Source of the DNA: Isoetes taiwanensis
Lineage: Eukaryota; Streptophyta; Lycopodiopsida; Isoetales; Isoetaceae
Length of the DNA stretch: 64,000 nucleotides
Direction: 5' to 3'
NCBI GenBank assembly: GCA_021234155.1
Contig: JAJEKV010000033.1
Coordinates: 2,335,454 to 2,399,453, forward strand
Part shown: piece after piece, positions 8,938 to 20,617 of the stretch
Numbering within the stretch: the first letter of the stretch is position 1
Layout of the letters: every line of letters starts with the position of its first letter
Notes under the pieces: model-generated
What the model was told of the DNA's origin: nothing
The model's database searches: none
The model's input: only the letters and a program-made list of their open reading frames with translations
Translations under genes and position numbers: made by a program

Positions 8938-11668
8938 TTAGAACAAAAGCTTCATGTATACAGCAAGCCAACCTGCCATAGACACAATGGCAATAATGTG
9001 CTCCCAAAATAAAATGGCAGACGCTTCATGTTCTGCAAATCCTACGAGACTTGCTACAGCACCTGTCAAGGTTCCATGTTAGTGCACTAAAATCAGATAT
9101 AATGGCAAGACCCACTTGTCACATTCACCTGCCAGGATAGAAGATGGCATAGAATGCTGCAGCAGAAGAACAAAACGGAACATTTTATCATTTTCAGGAA
9201 GAAGCCGAAGCTTGTCCGCCAGGAACACCACCACAAGGCCTATAGCTGGGACCAAAAACAGTCGAACAACAACAATGGTCACTGTTGTTTTTAAGTCTAA
9301 GGCAGACTTCCCAGGACCTGTCACAATGAAACACTACTTAAGCTCATATGCCACACAAATTTCTGACGGCCAAATCTTACCATTTATAAGGCTTCCACCA
9401 AGAACAAGCATGATGCAGGGTATCATAGCTCCACTGTAGTGACTTGACCGTTAAAATTGCATGTTTTTTTCAAGCGAAAGTAAAAATGGACGAAGAAAAG
9501 TTTGACAGGAGCATACCCCAACATATTTAGAGCGTCAGATAGAAAATAAAATACAGCACTGTCTTCTACAAATACATTCTTCAGGAATGGATTTGATCCC
9601 ACTGTAAGCGCAAGTATCTGTAAGAAAATAAAAAACCTTCATACGCCAGAAATAGCTCAACTCTTGCTTACTAGGATCACATTTCGCTGAAGTTAAGAAG
9701 AAATGCTATGTGGAGTATTGCTACTATATGTCTTCGCCACAAATCCAATCATTAGAAGATGACCTGTTAGCTATGCTACCAAAAGATAAAAAGACGCATA
9801 AAAGCAATACAATTAATGATCAAGAAGACAATAGCACTATTGACAAAAATAAATCCAGTACGCACACGCCAACTTCTGATCTTTTACATCCACATGCTAA
9901 AGGAAGCATTACCGATGCAACAACAGGTGGCTTCAAGATATCCTTAAGTCTGAGAAATTCTGGGCAACTTCTAATACCACCACCAATCTGGAAAAACATT
10001 TTGCAAAGATGTGATGTAAGTAACTTAGCCAATGGAAAAAATGAACACACTACTTTCATGCGCGTGAATGATGCCATTACAACCACAAATAAGTCAGTGG
10101 TTAAAGATTGACGAGCTTTTGAATAAATTTATTGGTTCATCATAAGACGTCAATTTGATAAAGCGCATATGTGTTCAGGATAATCTTCACATAGTTCATG
10201 CTAAATAAAAACAAGGGTGTTCATATTCCCAATAAACCATGTTGCTACTCAAAGAACATGGCCATGCCGCTCTGCCCTTAATTAAAAGGAGAGGTTAAAA
10301 AAATAAACACATATTTTATTAATGTATGTGGTTGAACATTCCTTACTGTAGCAGATCTGTTAGAAACATAGAGGTACAGCTAAAACATTCAATGCAAGCA
10401 AAGCACATATACTGGAGATATGAATAAAATAACCTTATAAAGGATGCAGGTTTATATATTTCACAGTAACTGTTATGTACGAGCAAGCTTTTACTACATT
10501 GGGAAAGAAATCATTCACACTCGGCATCCGAGCATAATGCCACCACTGATATTAGATGTGGCACCTCTTGGAAAGTATTACTATTCAGGGTTACTTGTGA
10601 CTGACAAAGAGTTGTTCTAATGACCAGTTTCATGCCCAACTGTTTTGAACAAAAGAGGAGTTCCTTACCTTCTGAACGATAGTCTTGGGAACTAGTTCAT
10701 TGACATCTGCATCAGGACTTGAAAAAAGGGGTGCAGAAACTGAAATAATACCCAGCTCCAGTGATTCAATCTTGTCAGATTCAATGTAGTCACTAGGGGG
10801 TGCAAGCATTTGGAAGACAAATGTGTAGACTATTACTGCTCCTACCTGCAGAATGATTGCATACCGCACGGAAACTTGTAATGACAATAACTTAAAATGC
10901 AGGACTTATAATATGGTTTCTATACTAACAAACTTAGATCTACCAGAAAAGTGGTTGAGCATACCCACTGTCCAAATGATATATAAGCCACACCATCAGT
11001 GTTGCACTTATCAGGATCATCAAAGGGATTATTCTTGTCGTGACAAATAGCTCCAAGAAGTACAAGTGGAAAGTTTCCAATGTTCCCTAGAATATAATGT
11101 AGGTCATGTCAAGTTCCATTCTTGGTTTGCCAACCGGGATCTGATACTAATAGCAAACAGAATGAGGAAACACCTATTCCTATAAAGACAATTGTAAACT
11201 TAAAAAAATCCTTTGGAGGTTGGATGATAAGTGCCACGATGAGCCCCAAGGTACAGCCTAGGACTGCACCAAGCACAACATTAACCGGAATAAACCACCT
11301 GCGTAAAGAGGAATGTTTTCAAACATTTAAAATGTCATGTCCCTGGGCTAAACTGAAAGTTACCATTCAAGCATTTTTTGAAATGTGACGGCTGATCCAA
11401 GCTTTGTGAATATTAAGCAAGGCAAAAACACAGAGAACACCAACTGCACATGGCAAACCAAATGTTAGGTGTCTTTGATGGAAAAGCAACATGATAATAA
11501 ATGTGAGAACTGGGGCAAAGGAAATACCTTACTAAGCTGCTTTCGAGCCTTGACTGGTAATATATTCACATACTTGCTGGCCATGAGCAGACCCAATACA
11601 CACATGATGAGAACTTTCGCAACTGGCAAAAGAGAAAATTCAAGCAGTTGGCTGATGGATTTATCCAT
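8938..11668 (-). CDS. PILS: PIN-LIKES (PILS2/6-type) putative auxin efflux carrier
   Basis: Intracellular (ER) membrane carrier of the PILS family, which controls auxin accumulation inside cells. Ten exons fit by GT-AG signals and phase: 11668-11528, 11443-11364, 11298-11174, 11086-10965, 10845-10669, 9987-9913, 9617-9517, 9433-9381, 9317-9129, 9062-8938. They give 395 residues, close to the family's about 400-430. Family landmarks in order: LLMASKYVNILP (exon 1), EWWFIPVNVVLG (2-3), GNIGNFPLVLLGAIC (4), YISFGQWVGA (4-5), LKPPVVAS (6), AMIPCIMLVLGG (8), DKMFRFVLLLQHSMPSS (9), ILFWEHI (10). The hydrophobic N- and C-terminal blocks with a polar loop between match the usual ten-helix topology. 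YISFGQWVGA rather than SYASF points to the PILS2/6 branch. Start chosen at MDKSISQ; an in-frame ATG at 11854 would add 62 unconserved residues. Confidence 0.9.
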
Positions 11669-13900
11669 ATCAAAACTGATACTTAGTACTGGGCTCTGAA
11701 TTTCAGATGGAAAAACTTCACGAACTACAGACCATTGTATGTCGACCCAACTGGACAGATTGGGCAAGGACAAGAAGCAGCCTCTCGGGAACGGATCTGC
11801 AACAGTGCCCATATACACCGGGTTGATAGACACCCGACGGAGCGTAGGCTTCATCTGCCCTTTGGGTCCAATCCAAAAAAGAGTTTCTTATTCCTTGTGA
11901 TCTCCTTTTTCTTTATTTCTTGGCTAGAATGGTCCGCATTTTTAACAGATAGGCTATAAGTAGTCTGATAACGACTTTCATTATGTTCTAAGTGTATGCC
12001 GAATTCCTAGGAACACTAGCATCCTATCCTACCTGTTGAAATCGAGAATTTTTGACAGGAAAAAAAAATTGCATGATGTGGGTTTCTTTATATTTTTCCG
12101 GATGAAATCTAGATTTTCATAGGCTCCTTCTGCCTAACTTAAATTTTACAGGAAATATACTTGTTAGATTTTTAGAGTTTGTCCCACACTGATGTTCTAC
12201 ACTAGGAAAGGCGCAAGCTGGATTCCAAAGGAAGAAGTATACTTTATTACTCATTCTTAGCACTTGATGTACAAATATCCCACGTATTCCCTCTCCCTCC
12301 CGCACTCCCCATCTTAAAATCAAACTAAATGTTCCATGTCATTATATGATTTTGGATCAAGTCAAGATGCAAGTCAAAGGTTATTTACAATATCAAAACA
12401 TATGAACCAAAATCGGCAACTAATACAGTCATATAGGGTGCATTCATTAGGCCGTTATCTGGGCCTAATTTTGCCACATGGCAAACCTAGCCAGGAAATA
12501 TGTGTTCCCATTGTTTTCAAGGCACCCGCACACCTTTTCTTTCTTCGGAAGGTAGTAGAGACTTTCGAATTGCCCAATTCTTAACTGGGTTTGTCTTATA
12601 GTAATCATTTGTTTGTCTTCTTGCCATCAAGAGGAATCTTGGTAGCTTGCTGATATGGCAAAGCGAGGGAAACCCAGTTCTTCCGTAATGGAGATACACC
12701 CATACTCTTGTGCTCCGACATGCCTCCGTCACAGCACAAGCATAACCAAAACAAAGACCATTTCACACCCTTACAGAAGAAAGATAGGGCATGGAAGTTT
12801 GATTCAAGAGTTCTCCCACAGTCCTTCACAAGAATCAATCTTCGCAGATGCAATTTTATCAACATGGCAAATGTATCCTTGTTTCATTTTGAGAAGATAA
12901 TATAATGCAAGAAATTTATCGCAATGGCCAATACCGCCGCAAACATTTCTCTTCCCCGACTTAATCCTGCAACAGTGAATTCCTATATCTTTAGAATGGT
13001 AAGAAAGATGCTCCTGAAATGCTCGACTTAATAGAGGAGAATTTGTGTGAGAACATTCCTTTGGATTGACTTATGTGCATCAGATTTACATGGGTATGAA
13101 TTTGAGAACTGGGTATGAATTTGAGAACTACGGGACCTGAAAATGTGTTTTTGCCTCATGTTTTTATGCCCACGAGGACATGAGCATGATCTCCGCAAAT
13201 AGGCTATTGTAGTTGATGAGAAACAAACCTATAGACATCTTCTCTTATGAACACAAATACATTCTTAGCACCCGGCACATTTCACCCGCTTTCTTGTTTT
13301 CCTTTTATATTGGTTCAGCTGCAAAACTTTTTATTAATAGGGATGTAGTGTAATTTGACCAATACTATACAGATGTAAGTATACCACCATGGTTGCTCAT
13401 TCTCCATATTTATGGTAGCATTTTTAGCATCCTTGCCTTGAAGCAGCAAATTTCCATGAGTTCAGAACCAGCAATGGCTTCAAAAATACAAGTCTTTCCA
13501 AAACTGCTTGCCAAATAATTTATGGGCACCTCTAGCCATAGATTTCTAGTTGAGAGTGATTTCGAAGATGATCCCATCGGCAGAGTATGGAGATCAATTT
13601 GGAACGCATAGCGTGGCAAAATGACAGCAATATCCAATTTATACTGAAACGAATTTGCCATCAAAGAAAATCAATTATTATCAAACTTGCCTTCGAAGGC
13701 AAGCAAAGTTTCAGATCCCAAGGTATTCATCACCAGATTTAGCCATGCAAGGTTAGAAACGGAACCAGAATCATGTGGAATTGCCAAGTGTCGTCAAAAG
13801 AGGCAAGAATAAAAGAATAGAATCTTCCTACAATGTTTATATATGTTTAGGAATATTGGATCTCAAAGAAGAGCCAAAGGTTAAAAAGAAAAAATCCCAT
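11669..13900. other. Upstream region of PILS, no gene recognised
   Basis: Presumably includes the PILS 5' UTR and promoter on the minus strand. Several ORFs of 60-86 codons occur (for example 13664-13410 on the minus strand) but lack domain motifs and partner exons. No RNA gene was seen. Confidence 0.4.
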
Positions 13901-14615
13901 CGATCCGAGCCCTCGGATCGAAATTCTAGAGGGGGCGAGCATGCATGTCTTGCATGCATGCATGCAGTGCATGCCTTCTCTGGTTGGGAGATCGCTATAT
14001 TAGGCGAGGTTCTTCATCAACGTCTCATCGGCGCTTCCTCTTCTCTCTTAGCAGTACCTTATTCTCTATTCTTTGAAACCCACCCTCCCCCCCTTAATTG
14101 TTTAATGTATTTGTCGTCTGGCACGCATGACCAGCCCCTCTATTTGAAGAGGTTTTTGTTTTGTTGTCGCGTGGCACGCGTGATCAGCCCCTCCACTTTG
14201 GGAGGTTTGTTTTGTCACATTTGTTCTAGTGTTGGTGATGTGCAGGTACAGGTTGGCAAGCGGCAGCAGCTTCGACTTCTCCATTCGTGGGTTTTGAGAG
14301 TGAATTCTCAGCCTTATGTTTGTCCAAGCCCCTTGCCGAAGGCTTATCACTAAGGTTTTTCCTCAAAAACTTGAAAGGGCGGGGTTTTTTAATCCCGATG
14401 ATAAGCTTTCGGCAGGTACACAAACCAAACATCTATTAGCATTGTATTTCATGGGGTCCAAGTTGTATAATTGGGCATTCCTTTTATTTTTCTTCGTGGG
14501 TACTTCGCATGTGTGCGGCTACCCACTATCCACCATTGTAGAAAATCTGTTGAGATGAATGAGAAGCCTATCTATAGAGGTTTTTGTCATTTTCATGCGA
14601 GCCCCATTCTAGATG
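13901..14615 (+). repeat. Short palindrome-rich element, copy C
   Basis: Same order of parts as copy B: hairpin CGATCCGAG/CTCGGATCG (13901-13920), ATTCTAGAGGGGGCGAGC, a GCATGCATG palindrome, CTCATCGGCGCTTCCTCT, the stem-loop (14342-14349/14399-14406), stem GGGTA/TACCC (14498-14502/14520-14524), and the end GCGAGCCCCATTCTAGAT. The termini are imperfect inverted repeats. A small local duplication around the GGCACGC(A/G)TGA(C/T)CAGCCCCTC segment (14119-14210) is specific to this copy. Confidence 0.75.
14342..14406 (+). other. Conserved stem-loop in copy C
   Basis: Arms GCTTATCA/TGATAAGC pair over 8 bp and enclose AGGGCGGGG-type and CCTCAAAAAC segments. It is equivalent to the stem-loops at 728-791, 51677-51755 and 1812-1878. 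Confidence 0.65.
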
Positions 14616-17600
14616 AAAGCTTTATGAATATGCTTAGCTCATGCAATATATATGAACATCATTATCAATTGAATATAGACATATTCTATTATAAAACTCA
14701 GGCAAAGGGAAGTAACGCCGGTCGCAGTTAAACTGGGAAAACCATCCCAGTTAGGTTATCCTTACAATATCATAATAGGGGATTTTTTTTTGTGCGCTCA
14801 TTTTTTTACCAGAATTCCTTCCTTCTTCACGGCTATGGCTCAGTGTTGTCACAATTCCAGTTCTGCAAAGATGTGTTTCTCTATTCGAAGAGATGCCTTC
14901 AAAGCGTTTATGCTTTTAAAGCATTGACGCTCTTTTTAGGAGTTGTTATGCTTGATTTCTATGCATTAGCTTCAAATCCGATGCCTAATCTCCTTGGATT
15001 AGTTAAGGACGATTCTTGCATCTGCTCTTTCTTTTTCTAATGTCTTTCTGCAAAAGAAGGTGTGCATTACGTTCTTTTTATGTTAAATGTTTGATACATT
15101 CTTTAAGATACTAATTGTTGTCTTTTTTATAGATAGAGCTGATCTTTCAGTTCGATGTGCTGCTAGGAATAAGCATTCTTTAGGTATTTATAGCTATTTT
15201 TAAGCATTTTGAATCCATATACTTAATTTTTTATGCATAGGTGTAAATCCAACACGTAATCTATCTAAAACTATGGAGGATGCTTCTACCTGCATGGAGA
15301 CTCATATTTCTGATCCTACCAACAAATGCAAAGTTGAAAAGGTTCTTCTGCCAGATGAGAAAACTGTTGTAAATTCCAAGACAGATTTGGTGACTAAATC
15401 ATTTGCATGTAGGTTTTTCTCCATTTTCTTTCATTCTTTTTGATGATTTTTGAGATGAACTACTAATTTGTGCTTTTGTAGTTTGGATTCTCAAGTTGAT
15501 GGGTTGTTAGATATTTTTTCTTTGGGAGATATTTCTTCCAATCATTGGGAAATTAGGATGCATGTAAGCTTTCTTGTATATCAAGACAGTCAGAGAACTG
15601 TTTGATGGCTAAACGATCATCATTCTCTGGTTTATGGTGTCTAGCTTATGAGATTCTGGCTGCTGCAATTGATTTCTAGTCAGAGTTCTACGGACTTGTA
15701 TCCTCTGAATATTAAATTGGTTCAGAATACTTCTCACGTTGTTCCAAGTATTTTTACATGTAAGTCCCATCTTTGCCTTGTTTTATTTTTGTATTCTGGT
15801 GTCCTTGATCCAACAGTGGCATCTTAGAGGAAAAGATCACTTCTCGGATAAGAAAAAATGTCCCAAACTCTCTGTCTCTAATCCCGTTATATTTCTTAAG
15901 CCCATCTCTGTGTTCAAAATCTCAATGAGTTTTCACTACGAAAGGAAGAAAAAACAAACATTATTTCACAGCTTGCTCCGAACAATAACATCAGAGCTAT
16001 CTGGTATTTTACTGGTTTGGTTTAAATTCTGATTCTTTAGGTTTTAGAATGCATCTCTCTAGGTGACATTCTATTTACCCTCTCTGTATGGGAGCTGTAT
16101 TAATTGGCTTCATAGAACCAAAAGAACTGAATCTTTATGTGTTATAAATATTGCATGTGCATTGTTACTTTTTAAGGGGAAAAAAGAAAGATTTAAGCCC
16201 ATGGATTGTTACTTTGGACTAACAATTCAAATGAAAGTCTAGTTTAAATCATCCATGCAAAATGAAAATGTTACATATTAGACAATGCATTTTATATGAC
16301 AATGCATTTCTCATGATAATTTGCTATTGTGATATTAATAGATCAAGCACATAAAGTATATCTGTTGGAAACAAACTATACTCCAATCTCTTCATAATAC
16401 ATGGTTTAAAAAGATGCAGATTATGGAAAATAACAAGGTTTACATATTCTAAAAATATGCCCAGCATCGGTAATCTTGCACAACATGTTTAGAATACATA
16501 AAAGAATCTTTTTTGGCCATTCTAGAATGCATAAGACAGGTTTTAGAATGTCACTAGTCAGCATCTTTTCATAATAGATGTATGTTGATTTGTTCTAAGA
16601 GAGCATGTAAGAATAATGACCTTTTTATATCAAACATCAAAAGCCTGATATGGCAAAACTCCATTGTTGAGGTTGAACAAATCCCATGAGAAGCACAAAC
16701 TCTGATCATGCCTTTGTCTGTTCCATCATTTGTGTGCATGTTTTAAATGGAGAAGCTAGTTGACTTCTCTGTATATTAAATATATTGAAGACGGGGTCTA
16801 AAAGCATGTCCTTTTTACTCAGAATGACATAACCATACGATCTCTTGTTTCTAAATCATATGGAAAAGCAAGTCATGCCTTCATTTTCGAATTGGCTAAC
16901 AGGATGGAGACATTCATTTGCATGTGAAAGCGGCCTAAATCTGTACTGGCTACAATTCAGGCCATGGCCGAAATGCAAACTAGCTGCAATGCTAACTCTG
17001 GCCTCAACATGGAAACCCTGTACTGCACAAAGATAACTGGCTAATAACAACTTCTGTTATCAATCATTTATAAAGAAAAGATTTAACTTTTTCATTTGAT
17101 TGTTCTTGTACAAATTTGAACCTTTGAACTTGTGCTTACATAACACTATCCTTACACCAAAGCTCTCAACTATAAGATTTAGAAAGCATAATGATATTCT
17201 TTAAACATATTAACATGCATTTTAACAATGATCTCAAGCTTGAATACTTGTGGATCATAAGAGCTATTCTTTAGACATCATCCTAAATTTAAATTTGAAG
17301 CCACGTGCAGAAGAGTAATGTTTCCAAGTTTTGAAAAATATGGAACATGCTTAACATATAGCCATCATGGAATATCATGAAAAAAAAAAAAAACCCACTA
17401 AAGTGGCTTTTTTTTAATAAGATAAATGCAAGGCGTTGAATATATTGTAATTTGAAACCGCATTGTGTAAAAGAAATAAAAGTATAATTTAAAGCCCTAT
17501 TGAGTTAATGGAAATTCCTGCATTTAGCACGATTGAAGGCATGCCCGTTGTGTGTATACATGAGGTATTGTAGGTACAAGGAAAGCAAGAAATGACAAGA

Positions 17601-18065
17601 GCCAAAAAGGATTATTTTGAACTAGCTTAGGCTCCATAAAACAAAGGGGAAATGAAGATGTTGAGGAGCAAAAGTATGACCTTCTGCAAAGATTGTACAT
17701 GTTCAATTTGCTAATGGAGTATCTGAAAGTTTCCACGTCAAGTTTGACAAAGAAAAAGCAAAAGCCGATGAGAGAAGTTGGCTTCAAATTGGTTATAAAT
17801 ATAGATAAGGAAAGTAAAGAAGTTTGATTGTGCCTATGAGTGATGGATTGACTGAGCATGGTTTCAATTGATTTGAATTAGTAAAAGTGTTTCTTTTCAA
17901 TCAAATGTTGCTCTTGAGTAAAGATGCAAGGAGGCAATTGTGCCTGCAGCACAAATACGTAGCACAATAACAGGGGGGTTCAAGGGGATTTGATATGGAT
18001 GTAAAAATAACAATTCCTGAAACCATAGACCATATATGCCTAAAACAATTGAATGGGTTCTTATT
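14616..18065 (+). other. AT-rich region with a few exon-like segments of unknown gene
   Basis: Most of this is non-coding. Three segments look exon-like: 15241-15410 (preceded by TTATGCATAG, followed by GTAGGT; encodes a run including SKTMEDASTCMETHI), about 15481-15563 (after a TTTTGTAG-type acceptor, before GTAAGC; encodes LDSQVDGLLDIFSLGD), and about 15690-15760 before GTAAGT. Phases could not be linked into one frame with confidence and no family is recognised. It could be a diverged gene, a pseudogene, or chance. Confidence 0.25.
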
Positions 18066-19698
18066 AAAAAAAAAAAAAAAAAAAAAAAAACATAGATTCA
18101 AGATAGAAAATAATCACATTAGCTTATTCAGTATATGGGTTAAAGTAGTCTTCTTAGGACATTGAGTTATTTTGGTAGAGGTTCGAGCCCCCGTATTTTA
18201 TATTCTAAAATCTTAGACAAAGTTGCATAGAGGTTCGATATTCTCTCAAAACCTTAGGCGAACTCGTATTTCATATTTCAAAATTATAGGCGCCTCCAAC
18301 CATAAGTGACCACAAGCGAAACGAGAGATTCCCAAAGGCCCCAACATACGATCTGGGCCGTAGAATCGACGGATCCGACGATTGTGGTACTCTAGGGTGC
18401 ACCTCGTTCCTAAGCTTAAAGTCTTATAGGCAGATGGTAAGGTTACCAGCCTTAGGGAAAACCTTTCAAAGCAGATAATTAGGTGACTAGCTTCGGGATT
18501 CCAGCATGGCGTATGGTCGAGGTCGATTAGCCTTGGGAAAAGAAAGAATTGTTATGGCACAAGCTCAGGGGTATGGCTTAAAGGACCTATAGAAGGAATA
18601 CAGATGCAAACATGGATGCAAATCCTGTCAAAGGAATACTTAAGGCTGAATTAAAAAATTAGATTAAAAAGCTAAGCAACCTTAGGAACATCTGATTAAG
18701 TTATTAAATAAAAACATGGCTAATATAGTCGGCCGCTACAATAGTAGCGACCGGATAAACCAAGACATCAGAAGATGTTTGAATGGATTGAAAATGGCCG
18801 ATAGGCCTGGCCAAGGAATGGCAATCTGAATTTAGACTAGTTAAGTCAAATTGAACTAAAGGTAGACATTTTCATTAAAGTTATAAATAGTATAAGAGCA
18901 TCCAAATCTATAGCAATATGCCTAGAATCTAAAAAGAAGCTTGTTTCCTTAGTCAGTTGTTCTTTTATACCAAGTCAATATTAGAGCCTCATTCTAGAAG
19001 TCATGAAAGTCCCAGAGAAGGTTGTCCTATTGGGCTTAACAGATTCTCAGAATTGGGAGGAAGTTTTTGTGTTTCATTTTAAAACAATTGTTCTTGAGTT
19101 AAAGACAGATCCCATTATCAAAATTTAAACGAGATCCTAGTGCCATATCTTGTTAATTTGAAGGCAGAAACCCAGAAGAGATAGAGCAGTTGCTCTGTCG
19201 GATTCTCAAAATGGGTAGAGCCAGATAGATCTTGTTTGCAGTGTTCACAAGTCTGAGCCTAGTTGGGTGATGAAATTGTGCTTTAAAGATCAAGTTCCGG
19301 AGTTAGAAGCTGTTTTTTGTTTAACAGCAACTTGAGATTTGCAGAAAGAAGAGTAGATGCATAACAGTATGCCATCAATGTATTGAAGAAAACATTGTCC
19401 ACATCTCATTACTTGATTGGAGGATGGGATCGAATTGAACGTATATAGGAATGGCTATGCGTCTTGAATTCCAGCGTGGAAGAAGTGCGACGCGCGGCAG
19501 CGTAAAGGCACTGCCGATACACCGAAATTCAAGGCGTAGAGCCATTTGTGCAATGTGAAGTCGTCGATTCAGATGGTTCATGCATCCAACGGCTGGCAGT
19601 TAGAATTCAGGTGAGATTGCAGAATGTCACGCAACATTGCAAAATATGTTGCCGAATATTTCAGCTCAGCATTGACGAAAAGAAATGTCGCCATATGG
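18066..19698. other. Spacer with poly(A) run and B-box-like sequence
   Basis: A 25-base A-run begins at 18066. Near 18178 the sequence GGTTCGAGCCC matches an RNA polymerase III B box, and a second GGTTCGATATTC lies about 50 bases on. No convincing A box or tRNA fold was found, so a decayed tRNA-derived SINE is possible but unproven. The rest has no gene. Confidence 0.3.
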
Positions 19699-19773
19699 CA
19701 GGGTGCCATAGCCACATGAGCTGAATCAATGGCACCCTGACCTGCAGAATCCGGGCCTCCCGGATTCTGCAGG
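19699..19773. repeat. Two adjacent strong inverted repeats
   Basis: First: CAGGGTGCCAT/ATGGCACCCTG (19699-19709/19729-19739). Second, starting two bases later: CCTGCAGAATCCGGG/CCCGGATTCTGCAGG (19741-19755/19759-19773), 15 perfect pairs with a 3-base loop. They lie about 850 bases upstream of the NAT start codon. Confidence 0.8.
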
Positions 19774-20617
19774 GCTGGCAAGAATGCCTGACCCCTTCCT
19801 GTTCCACGACGTCGAGGCAAATTTAACTGGATTCTAAAGGTTTTTTTGTAGTGATTTGCCATTCTTGATTAGAATGGATGCAGAAACTGCCGGAAGGCAG
19901 ACCCACTTACCTTGACGATGTGTAAGAATGGCGAACCAGTGGGCAATGTGCAAGAATAAGAATGCAAAGCCCCTTACGAGCCTAATGGCCCATACTTGCC
20001 CAGCCCATCATCACACCTTGCGCTCTCTACAAAATAGGAATTTATACAATACGAGAAAAAGAGTACGGATCAGACACACAAGGAACGAAAGCTTCTTGCC
20101 TAATTAAAGAAATGCGGTCTGTAATAAAAATGTTAAACAATTCGGACAAAATCAGGATTGGCACGTGACAGGGGCGGTGTAGATTTCACTGGAGTTCATC
20201 TGAACGCCGATGCTTCGAAATCAATCTTTCTTACACCCTGGTACAGACTACAGAGCAGAGTTTCCCTACTCAAAGTTCGGTTCATCACAAATCCAGTTCA
20301 CCCATTACGGCCAAACCATCATCTTCGATCATGCATCTCATCCTTTTTCTTTCCGATCCTTCAACTTCATACGTAAAGTTTTCCATTCAGTTTTACATCC
20401 CCTCTCTCTCTTGAGATTTTTTTCTTCAGATCTGAATGTGCCCATTGTTTCTTCTCTGTTCGATCTCTCAAAATGTAATGCAGATTGGGTTCTTCACAGT
20501 GGGCCAATGCCGCAGCTCTTGCATCCTACTTTGCTCAAAAAGTGTGTTGGTACTGACTGCATTATGCTTTGGTATCGTTGATTGTTCTGTCCGGAGTAAG
20601 GTAAAGATAGAGGCGCC
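19774..20617 (+). promoter_or_regulatory. Upstream / 5' UTR region of NAT gene
   Basis: Pyrimidine-rich stretches (for example 20338-20370, 20398-20440) and short upstream ORFs precede the NAT start at 20618. No TATA box or transcription start can be fixed. An untranslated first exon is possible but not shown. Confidence 0.35.

Noticed and set aside
11669-11854. N-terminal extension of the PILS protein from the ATG at 11854
   Set aside because: The extra 62 residues are not hydrophobic in the family pattern and have no counterpart in PILS proteins. MDKSISQ at 11668 gives the normal N-terminus. It is kept only as a possibility.
18170-18200. tRNA gene from the GGTTCGAGCCC motif
   Set aside because: No acceptor stem, anticodon arm or A box can be folded around it.
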